Assembly (NCBI GenBank): GCA_033296885.1 | Contig: MU863898.1 | Location: forward strand, 248,001-312,000 | Origin: Triangularia verruculosa | Taxonomy: Eukaryota > Ascomycota > Sordariomycetes > Sordariales > Podosporaceae | DNA length: 64,000 bases | Direction of reading: 5' to 3' | Part shown: positions 11,137 through 22,882 of the stretch, piece after piece | Position numbering within the stretch: position 1 is the first letter of the stretch | How the letters are laid out: every line of letters begins with the position of its first letter | The notes under the pieces: generated by a model | Databases searched by the model: none | What the model saw: the letters and a program-made list of their open reading frames with translations, nothing else | What the model was told of the DNA's origin: nothing | Position numbers and translations under genes: made by a program

Positions 11137-13457
11137 TCAATTAGATTGTGGTGTTGAACCACGTTCTCTCGCTATCGATTGCCGATTGAGCCAAGCTCGT
11201 CTTCGCTTGTTGAGATGTCGCTCATCTTCTGAGATGGATTCGCGACCTGACCGTTTAGCCCTCGCGCCTTGGTTAGATGGAATACACACCCTTTCATGAT
11301 CCTTTCCTGTGTCGTCTTCCGAGTACGTTTCCGCTTCCATCGTCATATTGTTGAATGCTTTACCCCTTATCAGGGTAAACTCTAGGTTGTCGGGTTGATT
11401 GGTATCTGTGGACGGTTGGTTTGTCAGAGAAGGGGGAAAGTTATTGGCGAATGCTCTTGCAGTCTTCACGCCTCGCGACGCTTCGTGGAGTATTATCCGT
11501 CTTGACGCGCCGTTAGTCTTTTGTTTCCAAAGGAGATCTTGGGAGATAGCAAGTATTCTGGCACTGGAATCCTGCTTCTTGGTTGCCTTCGACCCAATTT
11601 CACTTTCTGTCCAGTGCCGCTCGCCATAAAGAGAATCCTTACGTTGCCATTTCGTCCAGACCTTCTCCAACTTGAGCGCCAGCTTTTCTGAGCTGATTCT
11701 TTTGCGGTAATCGGCCTCGAGCATATCCTTCTCAATTATTGTCAACAGGTCATAAACCACCTCAACACAGTCTTTATGATCCTTGAGTCCCTGAATCCAG
11801 CGTTTGACCCCCTCCTTGAGCCAGACTGCATCTTTTGTCTGGGAGACGTTGTAGAAGGTATCTGCCTCGAAGCCGTAGATAGGGTCGGTCTCAAGTCTCG
11901 CGTCGGCAAATTTATCCAACGCGTCAAACCCCATAAGAAGCCACGTGATATACTCCAAAAACACACATCCGAGACTGAAGATGTCGGTTTTGAGAGTAAC
12001 TATATCCTCTTTGCTGAACTCGGGGGCTTGATAAGAGATTGTTGCCATTCTTTCAGCAGTTGGTTGGGTTGATCTTGATCCTTTGCTATGAATTCGACCC
12101 ATCCCGAAGTCACCCAAGACCAGTCTACCCATTCCGTTTTGCGAGTCCTCAAACCACAGAAAGTTCGATGGTTTGATATCTCCGTGTCGGCAAGAGTTGT
12201 TCGAGTCAGTTCGTTTCGATGTGATTATCAACGTTCTCTCGTTGTGGACGCATTGCAGCGCCTTGGATAGCAGGCAAAACTGTTCAACCATCCAACCACA
12301 GTGCTTTTCTTTTGTCGCGTTGTGGCGTTTCTTTTCCCAAAACTGTTTCAGGTTACCATCCGCCAACGGAAACAGGAAATAGAATGTCGGCTCCCGGTCC
12401 TGACCATTGGCGCCGTACACCTCGAATGTTGCCAGCGGCTGGATCAGATGTCTTTTGGTCTGGCCGTTATCATCAGGCCCTGGAACCTTGAGAGCCCGAC
12501 TCTCTGCGAAAATCAAAGATCTGATTTCCAGATCAAACTCATTAGCTCGAGAAAAGCCATCGGAGTCGCCGTGTTTCTTAAGCTTCTTGAGAGCGAAGAA
12601 GTTGGTGTTTTTCTACCACAGAGGAATCAGCCTGTTGAACGCTTCACAAATTCAGAACAACTCACCTCTGGATCAAAGTGCCTGTCACTAGGGTCAATCT
12701 CAACTTTGAAGACTTCCCCAAAGTCCCCTTCCTCGTTCATCTTGTCGTTCTTCTCCATCGGAAGTGGCCCTTTCATGGGAAGAGGACCGCCACCTCTCAG
12801 AATGTAGTGACAGTGCCTACCTCCATCTTTCCATTGAATGAACGGTACGGAGTAGCATCGACCGAGAGCAGTGAAGTGTTCTCGAGACTCGAGATCCATG
12901 TTGCCTAATGATGGGTGATGATGTCCAGGCTGCCCACAAGCTAACGTGTCTTCGTCCATGACGATGAGGGGAAGGCATGTATCGCATAGCCCCTCATCCA
13001 TAAAGGTATTGATGCTGTTCACCGCATCTTGGTCTGAACTGGTTCCAATGAGTGAAGCCAGTAGTCGGCGACAAGGTGAGCGATTTCCATCCTCGGCCCC
13101 ATAGTAAATATCTTGGGCGATTCGCATATGTTCATCAGCAGTTGCGTTTTGGTAACACCGCAGATTGGTGACCACCTGGAGAACAGCTTCCGGTGTCATG
13201 ATTTTGTCAAACTGGGCACGAGTGACAAATCGCATGCCACGGTCAAGGGATCCTAGGAAGCCTTTGTTCCAGTAGGCCGTTGTGTAAAGAGTTTTTTTGA
13301 TGTGCTGAATGATGTCGGTATTATTGTCGCGAACCTCGATCCGCTTGCGTTCGACGCCATGTTCACGGAGTTCGCGGTAGGCTTTGTTACCCCGATCTTC
13401 AATCCTCTGTACTCGTCGCTCATCGTACACCACATGGATACCGGGAATCGGAGGCAT
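11137..13457 (-). CDS. Protein kinase with unknown N-terminal domain (paralog 2, C-terminal extension)
   Basis: Exons 12666-13457 and 11137-12612, with a 53-bp intron, encode about 755 residues. The N-terminal 240 residues match paralog 1 in order and motif (MPPIPGIHVVYDERRVQRIE, QDIYYGAEDGNRSPCRRLL, PFIQWKDGGRHCHYILRGGG). The kinase domain has EEGDFGEVFKV, FALKKLKK, HGDIKPSN, LGDFGMG, YQAPEF and DIFSLGCVFLEYI. Catalytic Lys, both Asp and the catalytic-loop Asn are present, and HRD reads HGD. Unlike paralog 1 it continues about 180 residues past the kinase domain, in a polar tail with a basic cluster LNKRRRAW near the end, a possible nuclear signal. Shared N-terminus, intron position and orientation with the gene 4 kb away indicate a local duplication. 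Confidence 0.87.
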
Positions 13458-15303
13458 GGTTACCTGCGGACCACGGTAAGCGCATCAAGCAGACACTAGC
13501 GTTGAGTTATGATGGAGCTATCCTGCTATTCGTCTTTTCCGTGAAGCAGATATTGGAATAGCCCTGGCGCTGGAGGCGATTGAGAAGAGGGTTAGCGCCA
13601 ATAGCGAGGCAATGTACCTGGGTTGTCAGCCTGGCGAGCAACGAAGGGGGGAGAAGGCAGGCGAGGCAAGAATGGACGGTTGGCAATGCTCTGTTGAATA
13701 CAACAAAAAGTAAGGCTTCTCTAGAACAAAAAGATTTGGATGTTATGGCTCAATTGATCCAGGCGAAGAAGCTGGAAAAAGGGCGAGTAGGTAAATTGCC
13801 AGTGGGCTGAGGCTTGATAAATAGGTGCGCACAACAGCAAGAGGGCGGCACATTTCGCAGCAAGAAAGTGCAACTTTCTCATGCAGGCACCATTGGCAAC
13901 CTCAGGCCGGAGCCTCATGTTGAAGGGCATCCAAGCCACGATGGCATCGGTCGCCTTATGGATGATGGCACCTTTAATGTTGAGCAGGCTGTTGACCGCG
14001 AACCACGATACTGCGTCTCACTTCTCCATCCCACTCTCAGTTTCACACAAACGCGGGGTAGATACAAACGCGAGCGAGGGGGATGGATTGTTGCTCCAAT
14101 ATGGACAGCTCCTTTCAGTCGCGCAGCCGTGAGTGCTCCCTGGTGCTTCATCCGACCACATGTAAGACTGTGCTTTTCAACGGTAATTGTTCGCCAATCC
14201 CACCAGAATTTTCCCTTTTCAGTGCGACCTCTTGGGAACAGTAGCAGTTGGAGAATCCCCGATTACCTGGTACCTTCTTTTAATGCTTCAGCGTGTGGGG
14301 CATTGGCCTCCAACCACCCCGTTCGTGGCTTAGACGCGACCGTCCACGAGGCACCATCCCACGAGTGGCAGGGCTCTCAGGTGCTCCTGCAGCTTAGTGG
14401 CGCAGTCGATGGTGTTCGCCTGCAAGGCATTTTCCAGGGCCCTCATGAGGCAACCAGCAAACCGGCCGCTCCTCGAATTATGCATCGGCAACTTTTGAGG
14501 CATGTCATCGAATCATTTTTAAGATGATGGGCCGCTGAAATTCCTCCTATGCGGCGTTCCAGCCATATTTATCGGCATTCTCGCAGGTTGAGGCTCACCT
14601 ACACTCGAGACTCGAGCATACCATATCTCATCTCGAATCGCCAAACACATCTCCGTTGCCCGGAAGGAAATCAGCCCACGGCACAGCACTGGGCTTTATG
14701 CCAATTATAGCTAGCATCCAGAGGTGCAAGCTGAAATACCGTAAATACCGCCAGCATGTATGGGGGTACTCGGAGACATCAGGACGCAAGGGTTAGGGTA
14801 GGACATGCAAGTCTCATATGACCAATAAGCTACGGAAACATGCAGATACAAGAAAAGATGGGTCATAAACATGAGTAAATTTGACAAGTCACGCCGTGGC
14901 AGGAATCTTGGAATCTGCGTAGCCACTCTAACATCAGAAGATAATATGCATTTGCGTGCCTAGGAAGGGCACATCATGGTTGGTCTGCAGATGCCACTCA
15001 GTGCTCGCTGGATCTCATGTCCCACTCCGTGGCCGGTATTCGCTCGGCTTCCGAGGGCAGGGCTGGCCTTTTATTGGTCCGGATCGGTTGAGCCCATTTG
15101 TGCGACAGGGGCGGGTGCGCTGTCTGAGGCCAAGGGGCAACGAGCCCACATCTATCATGGATCCCTATAAACCAAACTCTGCGCACTCCAAGTGCCTCTG
15201 CTTTCCACCTGGGATGAAAGCGTCCGTTCGACATCCGTCACGCACTCAACCCTCTTCTCACACCACAAGTCTGCGCTGGTTCGACCTTGCAAGTTACTTT
15301 ACA
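13458..15303. other. Gene-free stretch between kinase 2 and small gene 2
   Basis: About 1.85 kb. One frame is open for 237 codons (13814-14527), but its residue composition is not protein-like and it has no recognisable motif, so I do not call it. It should include the kinase 2 promoter. Confidence 0.4.
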
Positions 15304-15585
15304 ATGTCTAAACCATCCACCTCTAGGGCACGGAGCCACCCACCTATCAAAGGGGTGGAACAGGTTACGGACAATGTTTATACAGTCCCCGTCAACCGAG
15401 TTACATCTGCGGAACTGAAGCAATATCTCGACTCACAATACAACGGACGCTGGGCAGTCCAGGTAAGTCAACTTACATATCCTTCATACCTCGATCTCAC
15501 ATGTGCTCCTCATGATCAGCTGCTGACACCGAAGCCATAGCTAAAACGGGACATCTTCCGCATCACGATAACACCATCAGCGTGA
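15304..15585 (+). CDS. Small spliced gene of unknown family (paralog B, 67 aa)
   Basis: Exons 15304-15462 and 15541-15585, with a 78-bp intron (GTAAGT donor), encode 67 residues. The N-terminus is Ser/Pro/Arg-rich. The core VTSAELKQYLDSQYNGRWAVQ lines up with RKLKTWLDATYPLGNYAVK of paralog A, and the intron falls at the same point. Exon 2 (LKRDIFRITITPSA) matches the start of exon 2 of paralog A but stops before the SD/HIESQIRTHY part, so this copy is either shorter or 3'-truncated. Function unknown. Confidence 0.5.
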
Positions 15586-18500
15586 TGTTGCTAGACTCGC
15601 ACAGCTTCACTCAGACGACGCGACCCGCCGATCTCAGGGGGCACAGTACCCATATACAGGCACCGCATGGTCGTAATTTCTTAATTTGAGGCGAAAGCCA
15701 CCGCAAGCCGGGCCCGCCGAATTCCATTCTCGAGTATCGTTTCTCGCAAGCTGAGTCGAGTCATGCATACCTATTGCCATCGCCATGGCCTCGCTTCGAA
15801 TAAGCACCACGCTGCCATGAGAGCAGATTATGTTCAATCTACCTTTCTGTCAAATCTTTGCAAATTTCGGCGCAACGGATGGTTTCTCAGAAGACGGAGC
15901 TTTTCATTACAACAACCTGTAGTTGCATAAACTGGCGTTGTCCAGCACATGATGGGGGAACAGACAGATGAAAGATGAGGTGGTCACAAAACCGCATATT
16001 TGCGCTTGAGATATGACCTCCTTTGTCTAGGTACTCATGGTATTTATTTGGCTTTTAGTTTCGACAAGTGTACTACCTACCTACCGCCGTAGTGATAGTC
16101 GATTTTCTAGACTCAAACTTGGCGTGGCCATGCCACAGCCGACGCTTACCGGAAGGAATCACAAACTACCTACAGATAGCCACCTTTTTCGGAGTATACT
16201 TGGACTCTTGTGATAGTGTGAACTGATTGCTCCTTGCCAAACCCCTCGGCGAAGTTCATTTTGCCTCCACCTTTTCTCTCTGGGCAGAAACACGTCATTG
16301 CCAGGCATCACAGCACAGAGTTGTCCTGGTCCCCAAGCCTAAATGCGCCCAATATATTCGGAAGAGACGGCATCAATATCCAAGGAATTTGGGGAGGCAG
16401 CTATCGCAGCGTGGCGAACCCCGGAGGTAGCTGATGAGTGAGAGCGGTGGCAAGTGGCAAACATCTGCGAAAACCGCAGCTGAGAGGAAGGTACTATCAC
16501 ATGGCCACTTGAGATCTACCGGGCGGGCATGAAAGAATCCAACCTTGATGATGATCAGAGTGGACATGTCTGCCCGGCATGAACCATCCAAACGGCGGTC
16601 AACTTCCTCTGCTGCCACATCACACGACATGCAGAACCTTATTAGCAAGAACAGGTTAGGTTGGCACAATATTGACCAGTCATTGTGTGACAATTGGCAC
16701 CCATCAGGCTCATCGGGCTCTTTCCCAACTTGAAATTGGACCAACTAATGCAAACTGCGGGTCATATGTTCCTGTTGTGTTAACGGAAACGGGGAAACCG
16801 GTACAACGTTGGCACCAATCGATTCTGCATCCAAGGCCCTCGAATGGCCCACCGCATAAGTTGAAGTACAGAGAAGTACTTTACACACTTCAGCTGTTGT
16901 AATACGACAGATTTCATGGTATTCCCTTTACACTTGCCTTGACCACTTCTCTTCCTCACCTATTCTTGAAGAATTTCAAGGTGCAGAATCATGTGCTATG
17001 AAATGTGTCAAGTACCTACCTAGGTGTCCATGCTATGTTGAATAAAAATACTGGCATTTGATATTTCTTTTCCTGCCCGCACATATCTGTTTCCCCTGGG
17101 TACCTATAGACAGATTTATCGAAGAATATTCCAGTTCATTGGTTACTTTACAAATACAAAACACTGGGTTCTTTACACATGGTTGACCAAAGGGTAGAAA
17201 CTATTATGCCAGCTTTCCACAGTTAGCATCGTCCATAGCACAATCCTATAGGTCAGATATCTTATCCGTCTATCCTTTTGATGGCGTGTCATGATGAAGC
17301 TTGATTCTGGGGTATCGAGTGGAGTTGATGAGAGGTAGCTTTGGAAGATCAGGGTTTAGGGGGAATCAATAGTCTTAAATGTGGGATAAGCAAAGGGTTA
17401 ACCGATGGGATGCATGAAAGAATTCATTGCTAAGATGGATGATATGTATCTTTAGGCTCTAGTTGTCACTGTTGCTCCAAACCACTGCGCCAAAGCCACT
17501 GTGCTGCTACCTCTAAAAAGCTACGAGTGCGCAATGCTTGCAGGCATTGGTGGTATATACATGGTGGAGACACTCGGTCAGTGCCATCACACTAGTGTCC
17601 ATCAGCACTCTGAGCCTACCTATCTACTTAGACGTCATTCTAGCCGCTAATTCATACTGCATCTTCCCTATTGAACTAAGGTACTCCTTGTATGGATTCA
17701 TCTTATTCAGGTGACAGGTCGTCGCGGGAAGCCCGTCCTCACGCTAAGGCTCATGGGATCAACATCAGCATCAGAGATAGGCGTATTCTCCACCAGCATG
17801 CTAGCTGTCTGCATGTCAAGGTCTTTCGATGGGCCCTCGAAATCCTGCATCCCAACATCTCCATCGGCTCTGTAGCAAGTTAGGTTCGCCGAGCGAGTTG
17901 CTTAGGCTTGCAACTGAATCATCTTTTGTTTTGTGCTGACCATTCTGTTGGTACCTAGAAAGGGGGACAAGGAGGGTGGTGAAAGCATCAACGTTTGTGG
18001 ATGACTCGCGATGTAACGCATCATCTTCTCAGCGTTGTCACGTTCGTGTCTTGATCCATTGCGATGAGGAAGTGATACTGATGACCTGCATTACCTTTGA
18101 CCTGCTGGTGCGGAGTGGGATGCTTCATGGCAAGCGTTCTTCTTGGCATGTTGACAGTTGGGTATTTGAAAGTTGTCCCATCTGACTCTTTGGCAATGTC
18201 ACTTTAGTCTCTGGCTCATTCTCTCCGGTGGGAAACATCACAGTGGATATTTGGTTTATGACCTGGGCTGTTGCATTTTACTCCAGACGTAATGATGCGT
18301 GGAAGCGCTCGGGCGGAATGACATCCTAATGGGCTCAAGAAAGGTGGTCGTCATACATACAGTCTCCTGGGTCGCCAAAGACCACATCACTTGGGTTATA
18401 TACGCGCTTTGATAAGTACCTATCATCGCTTACTGTGGCCCATCATGTGACGAAATCATGACTGAACATTCTCGAAACCTGATTGATCTTCAGCACAAGC

Positions 18501-18902
18501 GTTTGGAATAAGACTTAATAGGTATCTTTGTCGACGTGGCGTCCGCAGTGGTCACCATTGGACTGATAGCAGTCACAGTCATGGCCAGCCAGAGACGGAT
18601 CAGGCCGACACATAGATATCTTCAGTCATTCCCACTCATTTCACGCTTTGCAATCGTCTCATTACGAAGGTCACAACACGGGAGATGGAAGCCTTCTGTT
18701 ACTTGTTTGTCCCCGATCTTGTTGGCTTGGTCATACCTGGTTTGCTTTGGGCGGCCAGTTTCTACTGCCAGAGTCATGGCCAGTCAGCCACCGCCTGTAT
18801 ATTAGCCTACATTTGCCCCAGTAGTCCGTGGCCCAGTTCTATTCTGATCATCTACTTTTGTTTTATCTTTGTAACCTTCGTGACTACGTCCCACAGAGCG
18901 AC
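15586..18902. other. 3.3 kb gene-free region
   Basis: No supported exon on either strand, only short frames without motifs. Short CCTACCTAGGTAGG-like palindromic strings recur (for example near 16075 and 17018). The gap separates the kinase/small-gene group from the protease/gasdermin-like pair. Confidence 0.4.
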
Positions 18903-20058
18903 ATGAGCGCCGAGGATCCAACGCAAGACCCCGCAATAACTACCAGGGATGACCCCCCCCAACCTCACTGGAAGCATCTGTAAGTCAAAGTCTGAAACTT
19001 TGCTGGGAATTGATCTTTGACACGATGTTTTTTAGCTGCGTTGAAGCCGACGAAATGATGAAAGATTACGGCAGTTCCTATCGAAATGCCTTTGAAGATC
19101 ACCCTGGTGAAGCAAAGATGAAGCCTCCGGCGCAACGCATCAAGGTTGCCATTCTGGATACTGGTTTGGATCCAGCCATTCCAGCAATCGAGGCTCACAA
19201 GAAATGTATCCAGCGAAAAAAAGGCTGGCCGCTCACTGACAAAGGTGAAGAAATGGTGCCCGCCGACACAGATGGTCATGGTACCCATGTGACGGGTTTG
19301 CTGCTGCGGATGGCGCCGGACTGTGACGTTTACGTCGCGAAGATCGCTAATAAGGAAGGCAAACCCATTTCTCCTGCCCGGGTTGCAGAGGTATGACCTA
19401 TTATACAAGCCTTGTTCAATAAAGTATTTATAACTGACATTCAGTCGTCCGACAGGCTATCGACCACGCAGTGAATGTGTGGAAGGTAGACATAATATCC
19501 ATGTCGTTCGGGTTTACCGATGAGAGAGAGCAGGGCCATCAGAAACTTCGGGAAGCTATCAACAAAGCCCACGCCATGGGAGTCTTGATGTTTGCTGGGG
19601 CTTCCAATACCGGAGCTCATGCTGCGCCCGTCCCTGGTCCTGCATTCCCTGCGCGGCATAGCAACGTGTTTTGCATCTACGCTGGCGATGCCATGGGAAA
19701 CTCTTCCAGAATCAATCCGACAGCACGCACAGATGACTACAACTTCCTCGCTCTTGGAGAGGCTGTCAAGTCGGGATGGCCAGGTAAGTCACCCTACAGC
19801 ATGCGCATGTCGGGAACATCTGTCTCTACCCCGATTGTCGCGGGACTCGCTGCCTCTTTCCTTCGGTATGCATATTGGAAGATGCCAGACAACGCTCCAA
19901 GGTGTAAAGAATTCGAAAAGATGCAGAAATGGCTTTTCCATGTATCCACTCGGCGCAATGGATACGACGTTCTGTCTCTAAGCACTTTCTTTCGCGACGA
20001 GTCTAACGAGGAAAGAGAAATATTTCTACAAAAGCTAGTGGAGGGGAGACTACCATAG
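18903..20058 (+). CDS. Intracellular subtilisin-like serine protease (S8), HET-Q2-like partner
   Basis: Exons 18903-18979, 19036-19390 and 19456-20058, with introns of 56 and 65 bp, encode 344 residues. There is no signal peptide or propeptide, so the enzyme should be cytosolic. The catalytic triad is complete: Asp67 in VAILDTGLD, His107 in DTDGHGTHVTG, and Ser266 in MSGTSVSTPIVAG. The oxyanion Asn is in FAGASNTGAH (about 195). It is a compact S8 domain of the kind found alone or fused to repeat domains in fungal NLR-like proteins. It runs convergently towards the gene at 20160-21113 with 101 bp between stops. That gene appears gasdermin-like. In Podospora, the S8 protease HET-Q2 cleaves and activates the gasdermin-like HET-Q1, so the arrangement suggests the same job here (inference). 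Confidence 0.88.
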
Positions 20059-20159
20059 AAGACAAAATAAAACTACCTGTAGCCACTCTGAACTAGCCCA
20101 TTCATACTGGCAACATTACCCGTGAAAGTGTCCACGGCGCTGATATCCACCCACTCACC

Positions 20160-21113
20160 CTACACAGGCCTGACACAAACAACCTCCTCCCCATCGACAT
20201 CCATCACCAACTTCCCCTCACTCCCCTCAAAATCCGAAGCCGACGCTTCTCCGCTCGCCACCCCATCAACAACTATGGCGTCCAAGTCCCGCGCTGGCCC
20301 TCTATCCGAACCATACATCGCACCAGACGTGTAACTCATTGGTGCGCCAACAACCTGCACAGACGCACCTGCTTCTCCCTTCCCAGCCCGCCTCACCACG
20401 ACTCTATGCAATCCAAACGCAAACACAAAGTCTGAGGCACCTTCAAACGTCCCGCGCTCCGAATGACCCTTCCCGCTGCTAACTTCCGGCCCTACACTCC
20501 CCGGTGCGCCCCCGCCCATGAACAAGCTTCCATCAACACTCACACCCGCCTCCGTGCCCTGGCCTTTCGCAGTCAGCACCCTGGCGCTCGCCCCACGAGC
20601 GATCTTCACAGATGTGACCATGTACAGGTGCTTTTTGAACCAGCTGAGAGTTATGAAGTCGCGTGCTGACTCAGAGGCATCGATGCAGGCTTGGAAGTAA
20701 GCTTGTGTTGGAACGAACTGCTCTGTCACGAGCTCCCGGAAGTGGAAGACGTTGGACGTCGAGGAGAAGTGATCGATTTCGAGGTTGGCACCAAGGCCGG
20801 TTAGCATGGAGATGAATTCGGTATAGAGCGCGTATTTGCCTGATTTGTACGAGGCGGTGGACCAGGTGGTGTTGTACTTGGTGGTAGGGGGGAGGATGGA
20901 GTTTGGAGTAGAGGGCGCAGGTGCGGACGATGCGGAAGCTGAGTTTCCCAGTGGGTTTGGGCTGGGGTTGTAGGGTAGGGGCCACGGTGAGTTAGATTCG
21001 TTGAGGGCATAGTCGGGCTTCTCTTTGGAAGTTATGAGGCTGCCAAGACGGAGGCTGGAGGGGTGGAAGTCCCAGTTTGGGCAGAGGAAGTAGGTTTTCT
21101 TTTGGTTCGACAT
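20160..21113 (-). CDS. Candidate gasdermin-like protein (RCD-1/HET-Q1 type)
   Basis: Single exon, 317 residues. It starts KTYFLCPNWDFHPSSLRLGS, followed by a loop rich in Ser/Pro (about 40-78), then LYTEFISMLTGLGANLEI. The segment HLYMVTSVKIARGASARV (162-179) corresponds in position and pattern to the VYVVTEV strand of the gasdermin N-terminal pore domain. DFVFAFGLHRVVVRR (228-242) matches the last strand of that domain. A polar tail of about 75 residues follows, where an inhibitory C-terminal segment would sit. Fungal gasdermin-like proteins are short, act at membranes as pore formers after proteolytic trimming, and commonly lie next to a protease gene. Here an S8 gene is the immediate convergent neighbour. 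I assign the family from motif layout plus neighbourhood; a profile or structure comparison is needed to confirm it. Confidence 0.65.
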   Translation of the reverse strand: MSNQKKTYFLCPNWDFHPSSLRLGSLITSKEKPDYALNESNSPWPLPYNPSPNPLGNSASASSAPAPSTPNSILPPTTKYNTTWSTASYKSGKYALYTEFISMLTGLGANLEIDHFSSTSNVFHFRELVTEQFVPTQAYFQACIDASESARDFITLSWFKKHLYMVTSVKIARGASARVLTAKGQGTEAGVSVDGSLFMGGGAPGSVGPEVSSGKGHSERGTFEGASDFVFAFGLHRVVVRRAGKGEAGASVQVVGAPMSYTSGAMYGSDRGPARDLDAIVVDGVASGEASASDFEGSEGKLVMDVDGEEVVCVRPV

Positions 21114-22882
21114 CTCTGCGCAAGGGAGTTCTTGATTAGATTTAGAGAGACTAGCTGTAGAATCTTAGAACGATAGGTACAATGAGGGAAAGGAGTTCAG
21201 CTTTCAACTCGGTGAAGGGGAGGTGCTATTTATACTAAATACGTTCGGCAGTTATGATGGTATTCTACACCTCACCAAGAGACCGTCCATTGTTATCCCC
21301 TCCAGTCGAAGATACTTCCGAACCAAGGACCCTGACACAACATTGCTTCAAGATTGCCAAAGTCGCCTCGGGCCCGAAACTCTACTTTCTGCGTTGGCCC
21401 GGACATTAGAGAACACTGCCCCGCGCGTGTCCTGGCCCTCGTCTGATGTTTTGTACGCACCATCGTGCTACTTTTCCTGTGTCACAAGCGTCATTTGGCG
21501 AAAACGAAAACGATTCTCTGGTTGTCAACTCATTTACAATGTTTCAGGTGGATACAAGCATGCCACAAGGGCACACCAGGTGTCTATCACTGGCTGACCA
21601 CACCGAGACAGGTGATAAGGCAGAAGAGGCTGAGCCCAGACGCGCAGCAACCTGAAGTCAGACATCCACATAGATGCTGTAAACGAAACCTGCTGGTAAT
21701 ATCATCATACCCGAGCTCTAGAGTGTCCCGCAATTTTGTTGTCGTTCTGCCACTCGATCGATCATTAGGTTAAGGGTAGGTTCAGGGTAGGTTCTACAGG
21801 ACCAAAGATAAATTTAGGGGCTCAGGGGCTGTGAACACAGCCACGAAACGAGGCAAACAGGAGGGCCAAACGAGGTCCTTATGAAACTCTTATTTTGAGA
21901 GTCAAGCATTGCTTCAGGTTTTAGGATTTATAGGCACCCTAAAGCCGTCTAAGTACATAGGGTGGCTTTGTTCTAGTCCTTCCTTCCAGCTCTCGTAGCC
22001 TCGGTCCTCAATGGCTGCCCACGCTGCCGCAGACAATCGAGATGTATTAGTGTGTCAGCTTTTACCCTGTGTTTATTAACATTTGCTTTGTTAGAGTTTC
22101 TGTTTAGCATCTTGCGATGTATGGTACCTAGTACTTTTTCACCTGATGGACCAAACAAAAAGAGGCTTCTACATAGAATGAGGGCCTAAAAGGTACATTG
22201 ATGGCCGGTTCATTCCCTTCAAAAGCACATTCACTCACACGAAAGGCCCATTCACTATGTTCAGAAACTATGTCTGCATTCTTTATGTCTTTTGATCACC
22301 CTGATCATTATACAATCCTGATAAGTGGTGATAGATGTGGATAAAAGCTATCGAAAGCTGAAGAGAGGGGCTGAGCGGGCAAATATACAGAGGTGCCAAC
22401 AAGGCTCTGTGGCCAGTGAAAGGAGCGAACAAAACAAGGAAAGGAAAGAAGTGAAAGCGGGCAAAAGGAAGGCCTGAACAATCAGAGCCTGGTAACAGAG
22501 CAAATCCCCTATGTCACTTTCTGGCCATCAGTTTAATTGAGCGGTTGCCAACTGCCGCTTACCTATTTTTGAGGTCTGATCCCAAGGGCTTGGGTGTGAC
22601 AAGTTGTTGATTGGGGAGATGTGTGCTAGGCGCATTGCCGTCCGGTGCGTGCAGCGCTTCCAAGAACGGGGGCTGGCCAATAAGAGTGTGTGGATTTGGG
22701 ATTCTAAGCGCCGACAACCACATCTGACTGCAAGCACATCTGCATGGTTGCATTTTTGGGAGCAACATTTTATCCCAAATAATGATAATAAACGATGGCG
22801 CCCGGTATTCCTTTGTTCCAAGTCTCCAGTTTTTATCGTCGCCTGGGATACCAGTGCTGTTGGTAACGACTTGACAACTGCA
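21114..22882. other. Intergenic region, no gene seen
   Basis: About 1.8 kb. It contains short GGGTAGGTT-type direct repeats around 21770-21800 and should hold two divergent promoters. No exon is supported. Confidence 0.4.

Noticed and set aside
13814..14527. 237-codon open frame
   Set aside because: Residue makeup is not protein-like, there is no motif, and neighbouring frames are equally patternless.
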